Source: Maribacter sp. (GTDB taxonomy: Bacteria; Bacteroidota; Bacteroidia; Flavobacteriales; Flavobacteriaceae). Taken from it: a stretch of 46,267 nucleotides of DNA. Location of the stretch: assembly GCA_020629415.1 (NCBI GenBank), contig JAHDDL010000001.1, positions 76,044-122,310 on the forward strand, read 5' to 3'. Shown piece by piece: positions 16,240 to 24,805 of the stretch (position 1 is its first letter; every line of letters begins with the position of its first letter). The position numbers and the translations under genes were made by a program. The notes under the pieces are model-generated. The model was given only the letters and a program-made list of their open reading frames with translations. It searched no databases and was not told the origin of the DNA.

Positions 16240-17130
16240 CTATTTCTGCTGAACAATCCTTTTCTTCTTATTTACAAGCCAAACTCCAAACAAAATAATA
16301 AATCCGCCAAGCAATTGCAGAACACTTATATTCTCCCCATCTAAAAAGCCCCACAACACCGCTACCAGAGGTATTAAATAGGTAACAGAAGCAGCAAATA
16401 CAGGGCTGGACAATTTTATTAATTTGTTGAATAGAATATTTGCCAAAGCCGTACCCAAAAAAGCCAATGCCATTATATACCAAACCGCTTCATGCATAGC
16501 ACTATTATCCAAAAATTGCACAAAAACCCCCGTATACAACAAAACCGCAAATGCCGGAAGAACCGCAACCCCAAAACTTGCCGTGGTTACTGCAAGGGGA
16601 GTCAAATGTGCTAAATACTTTTTTATAATATTAATGTTAAATGCGTATCCCAAGGCCGAGAAGATAATGAACAACGAATACCAATAATTCTGGTCGTCAT
16701 TATTCTCCATGCCTGCCGCAATCAACACAACAGTACCGAACAAACCAATTAAAACCCCAAGAACTTGCCTGCCCTTTAAGGATAGCCCAAAGAGCGCCAA
16801 CCCCACCAACGTGGTAAACAAAGGTGCTACAGAATTTAAAATTGAAGTAATACCACTACTTATTTCCGTTTGTGCCAGGGCAAAGAAAAAGGGAGGAAAA
16901 AATGAACTGCACAACCCCGCAATGGCTACCCATTTCCAATCTGTTTTAGAAAGTGTTTTCAAAGATCTAAAACCCAAAACAAATAATAATACCGAAGCAA
17001 ATACAATTCGTAATCCGCCAACTTGTAAAGGCGAATAGCCAACCAAAGACCTTTTAATCAATATAAAGGAAGAACCCCATATAAATGATAGAAGTATTAG
17101 GTAAATCCATTTTTGATCTATATTCTTCAA
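16240..17130 (-). CDS. EamA/DMT-family transporter
   Basis: A 296-residue membrane protein with about ten hydrophobic segments in two EamA repeats. The first repeat opens with LILLSFIWGSSFILIKRSL and contains LRIVFASVLLF. The second ends with YLIPLVAVLWGFLDGE and a final helix, then a basic tail NKKKRIVQQK. EamA proteins export or import small metabolites such as amino acids; the substrate cannot be told from sequence. It is a single gene, 68 bases upstream of the GIN-domain gene on the same strand and divergent from the metal-binding protein at 17288. Confidence 0.9.
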   Translation of the reverse strand: MKNIDQKWIYLILLSFIWGSSFILIKRSLVGYSPLQVGGLRIVFASVLLFVLGFRSLKTLSKTDWKWVAIAGLCSSFFPPFFFALAQTEISSGITSILNSVAPLFTTLVGLALFGLSLKGRQVLGVLIGLFGTVVLIAAGMENNDDQNYWYSLFIIFSALGYAFNINIIKKYLAHLTPLAVTTASFGVAVLPAFAVLLYTGVFVQFLDNSAMHEAVWYIMALAFLGTALANILFNKLIKLSSPVFAASVTYLIPLVAVLWGFLDGENISVLQLLGGFIILFGVWLVNKKKRIVQQK

Positions 17131-17287
17131 TGCTCATAATTTTAAAACAAAAGTGGGCTTTTTTCTAAATAAACCAGCCTCATTTCCTGTAATTTTTATA
17201 CCGCTATTACCAAAGCGTTTTACATATTTGGTATCTTTACATTGTAACTATAATTGCTTTTAAAAGGCATCTGCTAAATCTACAGAT

Positions 17288-17659
17288 ATGAAATTTAAAA
17301 TATTAATTCTTTTTATTACCATATTTACGATATCTACAAGTGCATCTTTTGCCCAAGAGGGAGAAACTTTACCTAATGAAATTTTGGTAGGCAATAGCAC
17401 TACAATATTACTTACAATTGAAGGGATGGCCTGTCAAGAAGGTTGCGCGGATAAAATCTCATCAAATTTAATGGAAACCGAAGGTGTGGTTTCTTCTGAT
17501 ATTAATTTTAAAAACAAAAGCGGATTAATAACTTTTGACCCTTCAATAATTACTACAGAAGAAGTAAAAAAAATAATTACGGACACCAAGGTCAAAGATT
17601 ACAGTTATAGTATTACGTCTACCAAAACAATAACGGCCATTAACCCGCAAAGCAATTAG
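17288..17659 (+). CDS. secreted heavy-metal-associated (HMA) domain protein
   Basis: A 123-residue protein with a signal peptide (cleaved near FAQ, residue 23) and one HMA-type domain. The metal loop is GMACQEGC (Cys49 and Cys53), so the cysteines are three residues apart rather than the usual CxxC. The rest of the ferredoxin-like fold is recognisable (KISSNLMETEGVVSSDINF, then GLITFDPSIITTEEVKKII). It may bind copper or a similar ion in the periplasm, or the domain may be used in a different way. It is followed one base later by a lipoprotein gene in the same orientation. Confidence 0.8.
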   Translation: MKFKILILFITIFTISTSASFAQEGETLPNEILVGNSTTILLTIEGMACQEGCADKISSNLMETEGVVSSDINFKNKSGLITFDPSIITTEEVKKIITDTKVKDYSYSITSTKTITAINPQSN

Positions 17660-17660
17660 A

Positions 17661-18080
17661 ATGAAAAAAATACTTCACATACTTACCATAGCAGCTTTTT
17701 TTGTTTTTGTAGCCTGCCAAGAAACCAAGAAAACAGAAGAACCTTCTAAAATGGAGCACGTAATGAGCATTCATGATGAAGTGATGCCAAAAATGGGTAC
17801 TATAGGAAAATTAGTAGGTCAATTAAAACCAATGGCAGATTCGCTTGGAGCAGAATCAGTCGAAGCAAAGGCAATGAAAGACCTTCAAGATGCCAATAAA
17901 TCTATGATGGATTGGATGCAAGGTTTTGGAGACCGTTTTGATTCCGAAGAGATTATGAACGGCAAAGCACTTTCTGACGAAAAGAAAGAGTGGCTAAAAG
18001 AGGAGGAAGCAAAAGTTAAACAAGTAAAAGAAAATATTAATTCTAGCATTGAACGTGCAGAAGCTATTCTTGACAAGTAA
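17661..18080 (+). CDS. small helical lipoprotein of unknown function
   Basis: A 139-residue protein with a lipoprotein signal (FFVFVAC, acylated Cys19), then a mostly helical body rich in Glu, Lys and Met (HVMSIHDEVMPKMGTIGKLVGQ, later WLKEEEAKVKQVKENINSS), likely a coiled coil. Similar flavobacterial proteins carry the uninformative label of viral A-type inclusion protein. The gene starts one base after the HMA protein, so the two are probably cotranscribed. The Met- and His-containing segment might bind metal, but that is only suggested by the partner. Unknown function. Confidence 0.7.
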   Translation: MKKILHILTIAAFFVFVACQETKKTEEPSKMEHVMSIHDEVMPKMGTIGKLVGQLKPMADSLGAESVEAKAMKDLQDANKSMMDWMQGFGDRFDSEEIMNGKALSDEKKEWLKEEEAKVKQVKENINSSIERAEAILDK

Positions 18081-18095
18081 CAATAATTATTTTTG

Positions 18096-19046
18096 CTAAA
18101 AGGGTAATTTAGACAGATCTACATTACCACCTGAAATGATAATTCCAATTTTTTTATTCTGAAAAACTCTTGGCTGTGCTTTTGAGCATTTTAAAACTGC
18201 AGCTACCGTTACCGCACTAGAAGGTTCTATTATAATCTTCATACGTTCCCAAACCAGTTTCATAGCGGCCACTATTTCGTCTTCGGTAATTCTAACAATA
18301 CCACTGACCAACTTTAATATTATTGGAAAATTCTTGTCGCCCAACATGGTTTTTAATCCGTCTGCAATAGTATTAGTGCTTTCATTACTTTCTATTGCAC
18401 CGCTTTGCAAAGAACGGTAGGCATCATCTGCCTCAAAAGGTTCGGCACCATAAACTTTACAATTATGGGTAAAATATTTTACCGACAATGCAGAACCGGC
18501 AATTAGACCGCCACCACCAACCGGGCAGAATATAAAATCTAGGTCGGGTAGGTTTTCCAACAACTCTAGAGCCGCAGTACCTTGACCTAATATTACATTA
18601 TTATCATTTGAAGGGTGTACAAAAGTTGCACCAGTTCTAGCGGCGATATCATCTGCCAATGACTGTCTAGCTTCTACTGTTGGTTCGCACTCGTATATCT
18701 TACCACCATATTCCCTAACGGCTATTTTCTTAACCTCAGGGGCGGTATTCGGCATCACAATATGTGCCGTTACCCCTACATTCTGTGCGGCAAGAGATAA
18801 GGCTTGGGCAAAATTACCTGATGAATGGGTTACTACTCCGCTTTTCTTTTGTTCTTCTGATAATTGTAGAATAGCATTGGTAGCACCTCGAATTTTATAA
18901 GCTCCTGCCCTTTGAAAATTCTCGCACTTGAAAAAAACTTGTGCATTGACCTTTTCGTCAATTAATCTAGATGTTAATACAGGTGTATTGTGAACAAATG
19001 GAGCTATTCGTTTATGACAATCTAATAGGTCTTGTTTTGTCAACAT
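18096..19046 (-). CDS. PLP-dependent threonine/serine dehydratase or serine racemase-like enzyme
   Basis: A 316-residue fold-type II PLP enzyme. The Schiff-base lysine is Lys51 in FQRAGAYKIRGATNAI, the phosphate-binding loop is GGGGLIAG in the middle, and the asparagine loop SSGNFAQALS is present. There is no C-terminal ACT regulatory domain, so it matches the short catabolic dehydratase and serine racemase group rather than biosynthetic IlvA. It converts threonine or serine to the 2-oxo acid and ammonia, or racemises serine. It lies six bases after the stop of gldD on the same strand, so it may be the tail gene of the gldD unit. Confidence 0.88.
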   Translation of the reverse strand: MLTKQDLLDCHKRIAPFVHNTPVLTSRLIDEKVNAQVFFKCENFQRAGAYKIRGATNAILQLSEEQKKSGVVTHSSGNFAQALSLAAQNVGVTAHIVMPNTAPEVKKIAVREYGGKIYECEPTVEARQSLADDIAARTGATFVHPSNDNNVILGQGTAALELLENLPDLDFIFCPVGGGGLIAGSALSVKYFTHNCKVYGAEPFEADDAYRSLQSGAIESNESTNTIADGLKTMLGDKNFPIILKLVSGIVRITEDEIVAAMKLVWERMKIIIEPSSAVTVAAVLKCSKAQPRVFQNKKIGIIISGGNVDLSKLPF

Positions 19047-19052
19047 ACACAG

Positions 19053-19613
19053 CTATTTTTTCCAACGTAAGGTTTCAATAATTCCCCTGATATCATTCTG
19101 AAGATATGATGCCGCCGGAAGAATGGAATCATAATTAGGTTTGGTATAAAAATAAACCGACCCGGTAAGAAAATGCTTAGTACTATCCGTAACAAAAAAT
19201 TGAGATTGCGAAGCTGCATTACCTTGAACTTCAAATAGGGCGCCGTAAACTTTCTCCTCAGGATTTACATAAGGTTGCTCTACAATATTATCTGCCTTTG
19301 CGGCATGCTCATAACTTAATCTTTTTGAATCATTAATCAACTGAGATAAATTACCGTCTATCTCCTTATAGCTTAAAAAAATAGCTCCTTTCATTTCTGG
19401 GTATGAAATAGTATAGGCCTGATCGCCATTTGGCTCTGCTCTTGCCAGTTCGTTATACTTAAATTTAAAATTTTCTGTTTCTAAATCTGCCAGTTTCCCT
19501 TGCGGATATTCCAATCTCATTTTCGCTTTTGGCTTGGGTAGCACTTGCTCATTTTTACAGCTTATTACCAAAAGGAAAACTGCTAAAAACTTAACGAATG
19601 ACTTACTCTTCAT
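19053..19613 (-). CDS. gldD: gliding motility lipoprotein GldD
   Basis: A 186-residue lipoprotein (LLVISC, acylated Cys19) with the GldD pattern MRLEYPQGKLADLETENFKFKYN and a conserved later part (NPEEKVYGALFEVQGNAASQSQFFVTDSTKHFLTG is the core region). GldD is needed for gliding and for chitin use in Flavobacterium johnsoniae, linked to the type IX secretion and gliding machinery; its exact action is unknown. Its start overlaps the end of gldE by 11 bases. The order mutY, ssb, gldE, gldD is conserved in the class, which supports the call. Confidence 0.92.
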   Translation of the reverse strand: MKSKSFVKFLAVFLLVISCKNEQVLPKPKAKMRLEYPQGKLADLETENFKFKYNELARAEPNGDQAYTISYPEMKGAIFLSYKEIDGNLSQLINDSKRLSYEHAAKADNIVEQPYVNPEEKVYGALFEVQGNAASQSQFFVTDSTKHFLTGSVYFYTKPNYDSILPAASYLQNDIRGIIETLRWKK

Positions 19614-20931
19614 GTGGTAAGGTTACTTTTATTTGTTTTAATCTTTTCTTATCCATAGCCTCTACAACAAAGGTATAAGAGCCAAACACTATTTTCTCTC
19701 CTCGCCTTGGAAAACTGCCTGCTTTTTCCAGAACAAAGCCAGCCAGGGTTTCAGACTCACCTTTGTTATCCTCAAAGAATTCATTATCCTCTAATTTAAT
19801 GACCCTATAAAAATCTTTAAGCGGAGTTTTGCCTTCAAAAACATAATTGAAGTCATCTAACTTGGAATAAATTAAATCTTCATCATCAAACTCATCACTG
19901 ATATCACCTACGATTTCTTCAATAATATCCTCTAAAGAAACCAACCCAGAGGTGCCGCCATATTCATCTACCACAATGGCCAGATGGTTCTTCTTTTCTT
20001 GAAACTCTCCCAATAGGTCATCTAACTTCTTATTCTCAGGAACAAAATAAGGCTCCCTTATCAAGGTCATCCAATTAAAAGTCTTTCGGTCTAAATACGG
20101 TAATAAATCTTTTACATAAAGTACGCCTTTAACCGTATCTATATTCTCACCAAACACAGGAATTCGTGAATATCCATGCTTTTTGATCTCTCCTAAAACT
20201 TCAGGAAATTTCATTTGGTCATTTAGCGCAAAAATATCTATACGAGGCCTCATTACCTGTTTGGTATCGGTATTACCAAATGTTACAATACCTTCCAAAA
20301 TTTTCTTTTCCTCTTTGGTAGTATCGCCTTGAGAGGTTAAATCTAGCGCCTGTGACAGCTGATCTACACTTAAACTTGATTTTTGCTTGCCAAGCTTGTT
20401 ATATAAAAACAAGGTACCTGAACGCATTGGTAAACTTAATGGTGAAAAAATGAAATCTAACACTCTTAACGGATAAGCCATAAAATGCGCAAAACTCATT
20501 CTATTTCTATTGGCATATACCTTTGGTAGAATTTCACCGAACATTAGAATCAGAAAGGTTGCCACTACTACTTCTAACAAAAATCGCTCAGACAGAACAC
20601 CAAACCATATTCGATCAATATTTTCAAAAAGAGTATCGCCTATAACACTGAACAATAAAACTACACCAATATTTATAGCATTGTTTGCTATCAATATAGT
20701 AGCCAACAATTTCTTAGGCCGTTCTAGAAGTTTAATAAGGATAGCGCTTTTGGCCGTTTTCTCATCCTGCAACTCTTTAATTTCGGTCGTGGACAAGCCA
20801 AACATAGCCACTTCGGCACCAGAAATGAGTGCAGAGCAAATAAGCAGTACAAATAGTACAACTATGTTCATTGCAAAAACACCGTTTACAACCAACGTTG
20901 TCATCAATAACGGTAAGGGGTCTGGGTCCAA
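19603..20931 (-). CDS. gldE: gliding motility-associated protein GldE (CNNM/CorC type)
   Basis: A 442-residue protein with an N-terminal DUF21 membrane domain (about residues 15-190, four hydrophobic segments, opening LLICSALISGAEVAMFGLS). A CBS-pair region follows (MRPRIDIFAL ... YSRIPVFGENIDTVKGVLYVKDLL ... NHLAIVVDEYGGTSGLVSLEDI), then a CorC_HlyC domain at the C-terminus. This is the divalent-cation transporter/CNNM architecture; GldE is the flavobacterial member tied to gldD. The gene follows ssb by 20 bases and overlaps gldD by 11. Secure by architecture and neighbourhood. Confidence 0.93.
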   Translation of the reverse strand: MDPDPLPLLMTTLVVNGVFAMNIVVLFVLLICSALISGAEVAMFGLSTTEIKELQDEKTAKSAILIKLLERPKKLLATILIANNAINIGVVLLFSVIGDTLFENIDRIWFGVLSERFLLEVVVATFLILMFGEILPKVYANRNRMSFAHFMAYPLRVLDFIFSPLSLPMRSGTLFLYNKLGKQKSSLSVDQLSQALDLTSQGDTTKEEKKILEGIVTFGNTDTKQVMRPRIDIFALNDQMKFPEVLGEIKKHGYSRIPVFGENIDTVKGVLYVKDLLPYLDRKTFNWMTLIREPYFVPENKKLDDLLGEFQEKKNHLAIVVDEYGGTSGLVSLEDIIEEIVGDISDEFDDEDLIYSKLDDFNYVFEGKTPLKDFYRVIKLEDNEFFEDNKGESETLAGFVLEKAGSFPRRGEKIVFGSYTFVVEAMDKKRLKQIKVTLPHEE

Positions 20932-20951
20932 TAGTTACTATTTAATTATTG

Positions 20952-21416
20952 TTAGAACGGTAAATCATCATCCTCTTCTGAACTTGCAGGTGCAGGCGCA
21001 GACGATGATGCTTTATTTTCAGTACTTGCGGGTTTTTGGGCAACGGGGGCAGAACCACTATTATTCTGCATACCTTCTTTCTTTGTATTCAAAAATGTAA
21101 ATTCTTGCACATGCACCTCGGTAGAATATCTGGTATTACCATCTTCACCTTGCCATTGACGATTTTTCAATCTTCCCTCAACATATACCTTATCTCCCTT
21201 GCTCAAATATTTTTCACAGATTTCGGCAGCTTTGTTTCTAACCACTACATTGTGCCAATCTGTATTTGTAACACGTTCTCCGGTAGATTTATTGGTATAT
21301 GTCTCATTTGTAGCTATTGGAAATCTACCAATACTACCGCCTCCCTCAAAATAATGCATTTTAACTTCATCACCTAAATGCCCAATTAACATAACCTTAT
21401 TTAATGTACCGCTCAT
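20952..21416 (-). CDS. ssb: single-stranded DNA-binding protein
   Basis: A 154-residue protein with an OB fold (MSGTLNKVMLIGHLGDEVKM, then DWHNVVVRNKAAEICEKYLSKGDKVYVEGRLKNR), a Ser/Pro/Ala-rich disordered linker, and the acidic tip EEDDDLPF that recruits repair and replication partners. It lies between mutY (27 bases upstream) and gldE. Full length, nothing unusual. Confidence 0.97.
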   Translation of the reverse strand: MSGTLNKVMLIGHLGDEVKMHYFEGGGSIGRFPIATNETYTNKSTGERVTNTDWHNVVVRNKAAEICEKYLSKGDKVYVEGRLKNRQWQGEDGNTRYSTEVHVQEFTFLNTKKEGMQNNSGSAPVAQKPASTENKASSSAPAPASSEEDDDLPF

Positions 21417-21443
21417 AACTTAAAGATATAAAAATCAAAAGTA

Positions 21444-22493
21444 CTAAAATTTAAATGCTTTGATAAAATCTGCGACTAAAACAGGTACGGGAAAATCGAT
21501 TATTCTTTCAACCGGAATCATATCATCAAATTCTTCATTTACGTAAACCAGCCAAAACTTGGTGTTTAAATGCTGATGAGATAATTTATGAACTATTGCA
21601 TTCTCATTGAAAGAAAGGATTTCTTCAGCCTTTATATTATTTAGCACCTCTTTATACCTTATAGTAATGCTATCTATTTCCATATGATCTTTGGACTCTA
21701 AAAGTGGAAACTCCCAGAGGTTTTGCCAAATACCCTTTCCTTTTCGCTGATCGAGCCTAGTAAACTGCTTACCATTTATATCCTTATATATAGGTATAAG
21801 ATAATTGAAGTACCTGGTACGCACTTTTGTCTTCTTTAATTTTACCGGTAAAGTATCTACCAAGTTTTTTTCCAAGGCCACACAACTATCATTTAAAGGA
21901 CAAAGTAAGCAAAGCGGCTTTTTAGGTGAGCACTGTATGGCACCAAACTCCATAATACCTTGATTATAGTCTCTTATTTCTTTTTCATCCATGACTTTTT
22001 CAGCCAGAGACTTAAAATATTTGATACCTTCAGTACTATTAATAGGTTTATCTATACCATAATATCTTGCAAGCACCCTGTATACATTTCCATCTACTAC
22101 GGCCTGAGGTTCATTAAAACATATAGAAGAAATGGCACTTGCCGTGTAATCACCTACACCTTTCAGAGTTAAAAGACCCTTATAATTGTCAGGAAATTCA
22201 CCATTGTACATTTCTACTACCATTTTAGCGGAAGCGTGCAGATTTCTTGCCCTAGAATAATAGCCCAAACCTTGCCAAAGTTTTAAAACCTGTTCCTCAT
22301 CTGCATCTGCAAGATCTTTTACAGTGGGGAAATTTTCTACAAACCTAAGGTAATACGGGGTTCCTTGGGCAACCCGCGTTTGCTGAAGTATAATTTCCGA
22401 TAGCCATATTTTGTATGGATCAGTGGTTTTACGCCATGGTAAAACGCGCTTATTTTTATGATACCAATCTAAAATTTTACCCGAAAATGACAT
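21444..22493 (-). CDS. mutY: A/G-specific adenine glycosylase
   Basis: A 349-residue DNA glycosylase that removes adenine paired with 8-oxoguanine. The HhH-GPD core is seen in SEIILQQTRVAQGTPYY, LKGVGDYTASAISS and VVDGNVYRVLARYYG, which holds the catalytic Asp. The 4Fe-4S cluster loop is intact as C-x6-C-x2-C-x5-C in QCSPKKPLCLLCPLNDSC. The C-terminal NUDIX-like domain for 8-oxoG recognition is present and ends with HKLSHQHLNTKFWLV. It is divergent from the HU gene with a 127-base spacer, and it begins the mutY-ssb-gldE-gldD unit. Confidence 0.96.
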   Translation of the reverse strand: MSFSGKILDWYHKNKRVLPWRKTTDPYKIWLSEIILQQTRVAQGTPYYLRFVENFPTVKDLADADEEQVLKLWQGLGYYSRARNLHASAKMVVEMYNGEFPDNYKGLLTLKGVGDYTASAISSICFNEPQAVVDGNVYRVLARYYGIDKPINSTEGIKYFKSLAEKVMDEKEIRDYNQGIMEFGAIQCSPKKPLCLLCPLNDSCVALEKNLVDTLPVKLKKTKVRTRYFNYLIPIYKDINGKQFTRLDQRKGKGIWQNLWEFPLLESKDHMEIDSITIRYKEVLNNIKAEEILSFNENAIVHKLSHQHLNTKFWLVYVNEEFDDMIPVERIIDFPVPVLVADFIKAFKF

Positions 22494-22574
22494 GCTCTTA
22501 AATACTAAGTCATAAAAGTAGCAGTTTATACACTTAAAATTAACCCATTAGAAAGAAAGATTGAATTTAATTTA

Positions 22575-22582
22575 TATATTTG
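22575..22582 (+). promoter_or_regulatory. candidate -7 promoter element for the HU gene
   Basis: TATATTTG followed by CA matches the Bacteroidota -7 consensus TAnnTTTG. It lies 39 bases before the start at 22621. The expected TTG 17 to 19 bases upstream is not present; a TTG sits too close. Confidence 0.5.
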
Positions 22583-22620
22583 CAACCCGAAAAAACATAC
22601 AGAAAATCTAATATTGAAAG

Positions 22621-22911
22621 ATGACGAAAGCGGAAATTGTATCGAAGATCTCAGATAAGCTGGGAATTGAAAAAGGAGATGTACAGGCAACTGTTGAATC
22701 TTTTATGGAAGAGGTAAAAACATCATTAGAAAGTGGTGATAATGTTTACCTAAGAGGTTTCGGTAGTTTTATCATTAAAACTAGAGCCGAAAAAACCGGT
22801 AGAAACATTTCCAAGAACACAACTATTAAAATACCCGCTCACAACATCCCAGCATTTAAGCCTGCAAAGGTTTTTGTTGAAGGGGTTAAGAGCAACGTAC
22901 ACGTAAAATAA
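22621..22911 (+). CDS. HU/IHF-family DNA-binding protein
   Basis: A 96-residue histone-like protein: MTKAEIVSKISDKLGIEKGD, then the beta-arm core VYLRGFGSFIIKTRAEKTGRN, then the DNA-inserting Pro within IPAHNIPAFKPAK. It bends DNA and compacts the nucleoid. The gene has its own promoter element and is followed 21 bases later by a tiny basic ribosome-type protein. It is divergent from mutY. Confidence 0.96.
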   Translation: MTKAEIVSKISDKLGIEKGDVQATVESFMEEVKTSLESGDNVYLRGFGSFIIKTRAEKTGRNISKNTTIKIPAHNIPAFKPAKVFVEGVKSNVHVK

Positions 22912-22932
22912 TTAACTTAAAAAAAGAACTTT

Positions 22933-23022
22933 ATGCCAAGTGGTAAGAAAAGAAAGAGACATAAGGTAGCTACACACAAGCGCAAGAAGCGTAGAAGAGC
23001 TAACCGACACAAGAAAAAGTAG
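22933..23022 (+). CDS. 29-residue basic protein (AURKAIP1/COX24-like, ribosome-associated type)
   Basis: A 29-residue, highly basic peptide, beginning MPSGKKRKRHKV and ending RRRANRHKKK. This invariant-looking sequence is found next to HU and RNase G genes in many Bacteroidota and carries the AURKAIP1/COX24 domain name in databases. I recall that a small protein of this kind was seen bound to the Flavobacterium johnsoniae large subunit, but I cannot verify it here. The start ATG lies 21 bases after the HU stop. The last 9 bases of the gene form one arm of a terminator hairpin. It is too short for most gene finders. Confidence 0.85.
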   Translation: MPSGKKRKRHKVATHKRKKRRRANRHKKK

Positions 23023-23045
23023 TTTTATAACTACTTTTTCTTTTT
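23014..23045 (+). terminator. terminator overlapping the stop codon of the 29-residue gene
   Basis: AAAAAGTAG (containing the stop TAG) pairs with CTACTTTTT around TTTTATAA, and a T-rich tail follows. Translation to the end of the gene would cover the left arm, so termination may respond to translation (inference). Confidence 0.7.
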
Positions 23046-23092
23046 AAAATACGTTCATTGACATAGAGATCCAGAGTTTGGATTTCGGCAGA

Positions 23093-23100
23093 TACATTTG
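23093..23100 (+). promoter_or_regulatory. candidate -7 promoter element for rng
   Basis: TACATTTG matches TAnnTTTG. It lies 71 bases before the GTG start, leaving a leader of about 60 bases that contains the hairpin at 23128-23154. No correctly spaced TTG is seen. Confidence 0.45.
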
Positions 23101-23126
23101 TATTTGTCTATGGTATTGTTTAATCA

Positions 23127-23156
23127 GTTCGTTACCTTTTTTTTAGGTAAACGACT
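23127..23156 (+). promoter_or_regulatory. leader hairpin before rng
   Basis: AGTTCGTTACCT and AGGTAAACGACT pair over about 11 positions with a shifted base, around a T-rich loop. It ends about 15 bases before the GTG start of the RNase G gene and is not followed by a T run, so it is not a terminator. It could be a cleavage or control site for the nuclease (inference). Confidence 0.4.
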
Positions 23157-23170
23157 AAAAATATATTCAG

Positions 23171-24718
23171 GTGAATAGAGAATTAATCGTAAGATCTAGT
23201 TCCCAATCTGTTGACTTTGCCTTGCTAAAGGACGGAAAACTCACTGAACTACATAAAGAGGAGAACAGTAACGACTTTTCTGTTGGCGATATTTTTCTTG
23301 CCAAAATAAGAAAGCCCGTAACCGGTCTTAACGCAGCGTTCGTAAACGTTGGTTATGAAAAGGATGCATTCTTGCATTACCATGACCTTGGACCGCAGTT
23401 ATCCTCAATGCTTAAGTTCATTAAACAAGTGAGCACCGGAAAACTAAAGGATTACACTTTAGAAAATTTCCCGTTTGAAACCGATATTGACAAAAACGGT
23501 GTTATTACCGATGTCATTAAAGCGAACCAATCATTATTGGTTCAAATTGTAAAAGAACCTATATCTACTAAAGGACCAAGAATTAGTTCTGAGTTATCAA
23601 TAGCCGGGCGTTACTTGGTAATGGTTCCTTTCTCCGATCGCGTATCCGTATCTCAAAAGATAGGTAGCAAAGAAGAGAAAGACAGGTTAAAAAGACTCGT
23701 TAAAAGTATTAAACCTAAAGGGTTTGGTGTTATTATAAGAACGGTCGCAGAAGGACAAAAAGTCGCAGAACTGGACAAAGATCTAGAAAACTTGCTGAAC
23801 AAATGGACAGCAATGTGCAAAAAATTACATCGTGCTCAAACACCATCAAAAGTATTCGTAGAACTAAACAGGGCATCTTCTATTCTAAGAGATGTATTTA
23901 ATGATAGTTTTACAGGTATACATGTAGATGACGCCACCTTATTTAATGAAATCAAGGATTACGTGGCAGAGATCGCTCCAGAAAAAGAGAGCATCGTTAA
24001 GCACTATAACACCAACGTACCTATTTTTGAAAAGTTTGGTATTGAAAGACAAATTAAAACGTCTTTTGGCCGTACTGCAGCTATGAGCAAAGGCGCCTAT
24101 TTAATTATAGAGCATACCGAAGCACTTCATGTTATAGACGTTAACAGTGGCAACAGATCAAACAAAGCTAAAAACCAGGAAGATACTGCCCTAGAGGTAA
24201 ACCTCCTGTCCGCATCAGAAATTGCAAGGCAACTTCGCCTTCGTGATATGGGCGGAATTATAGTTGTAGATTTTATCGATATGGTAAAACCTCAGCATAG
24301 AAAAAAGCTTTTTGAACATCTTAGAGATGAGATGAAAGACGATCGTGCCAAACACAAAATACTACCTCCTAGTAAATTTGGTTTAATTCAGATTACCCGA
24401 CAAAGGGTACGACCTGAAATGAATATTAAAACAACTGAAGAGGACCCTAACAATGCAGGGAAACAGGTGGAAGCACCTATTGTTTTAATAGATAAAATTA
24501 CAGCGGACCTTGAAAAACTTCTTAAAGGCCCTAAAAAGGATAGCAGTATAACTTTAAATATACACCCTTTTATTGCAGCCTATATTACAAAAGGTTTTCC
24601 ATCTTTGAGGACAAAATGGTTCTTAGAGTATAAAAAATGGATTAAAATTCAACCGCGCGATGCGTATACGTATCTTGAATACCGTTTTAAGAATAAAGAC
24701 GGCAAAACAATATATTAA
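23171..24718 (+). CDS. rng: ribonuclease G (RNase E/G family)
   Basis: A 515-residue single-strand-specific endoribonuclease for RNA turnover and rRNA processing. It begins with a GTG codon (MNRELIVRSSSQSVDFALL). The order is an S1-like domain (VGDIFLAKIRKPVTGLNAAFVNVGYEKDAFLHY), then an RNase H-like catalytic core with the magnesium aspartates in ALHVIDVNSGN and GIIVVDFIDM. The length and the lack of a long C-terminal scaffold make it RNase G rather than RNase E. It follows HU and the 29-residue gene but has its own promoter element and a structured leader. A terminator follows at once. Confidence 0.96.
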   Translation: MNRELIVRSSSQSVDFALLKDGKLTELHKEENSNDFSVGDIFLAKIRKPVTGLNAAFVNVGYEKDAFLHYHDLGPQLSSMLKFIKQVSTGKLKDYTLENFPFETDIDKNGVITDVIKANQSLLVQIVKEPISTKGPRISSELSIAGRYLVMVPFSDRVSVSQKIGSKEEKDRLKRLVKSIKPKGFGVIIRTVAEGQKVAELDKDLENLLNKWTAMCKKLHRAQTPSKVFVELNRASSILRDVFNDSFTGIHVDDATLFNEIKDYVAEIAPEKESIVKHYNTNVPIFEKFGIERQIKTSFGRTAAMSKGAYLIIEHTEALHVIDVNSGNRSNKAKNQEDTALEVNLLSASEIARQLRLRDMGGIIVVDFIDMVKPQHRKKLFEHLRDEMKDDRAKHKILPPSKFGLIQITRQRVRPEMNIKTTEEDPNNAGKQVEAPIVLIDKITADLEKLLKGPKKDSSITLNIHPFIAAYITKGFPSLRTKWFLEYKKWIKIQPRDAYTYLEYRFKNKDGKTIY

Positions 24719-24720
24719 CG

Positions 24721-24752
24721 AAAAAAGCGACTCCCAAAAGAGTCGCTTTTTT
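24721..24752 (+). terminator. terminator after rng
   Basis: A 13-bp stem, AAAAAAGCGACTC and GAGTCGCTTTTTT, around CCAAAA, directly after the rng stop. Confidence 0.92.
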
Positions 24753-24805
24753 TGTTGTAGGTTTTTATGTATTTTAACCATTAATTTCCTAACCAACCAA
24801 AGTAA

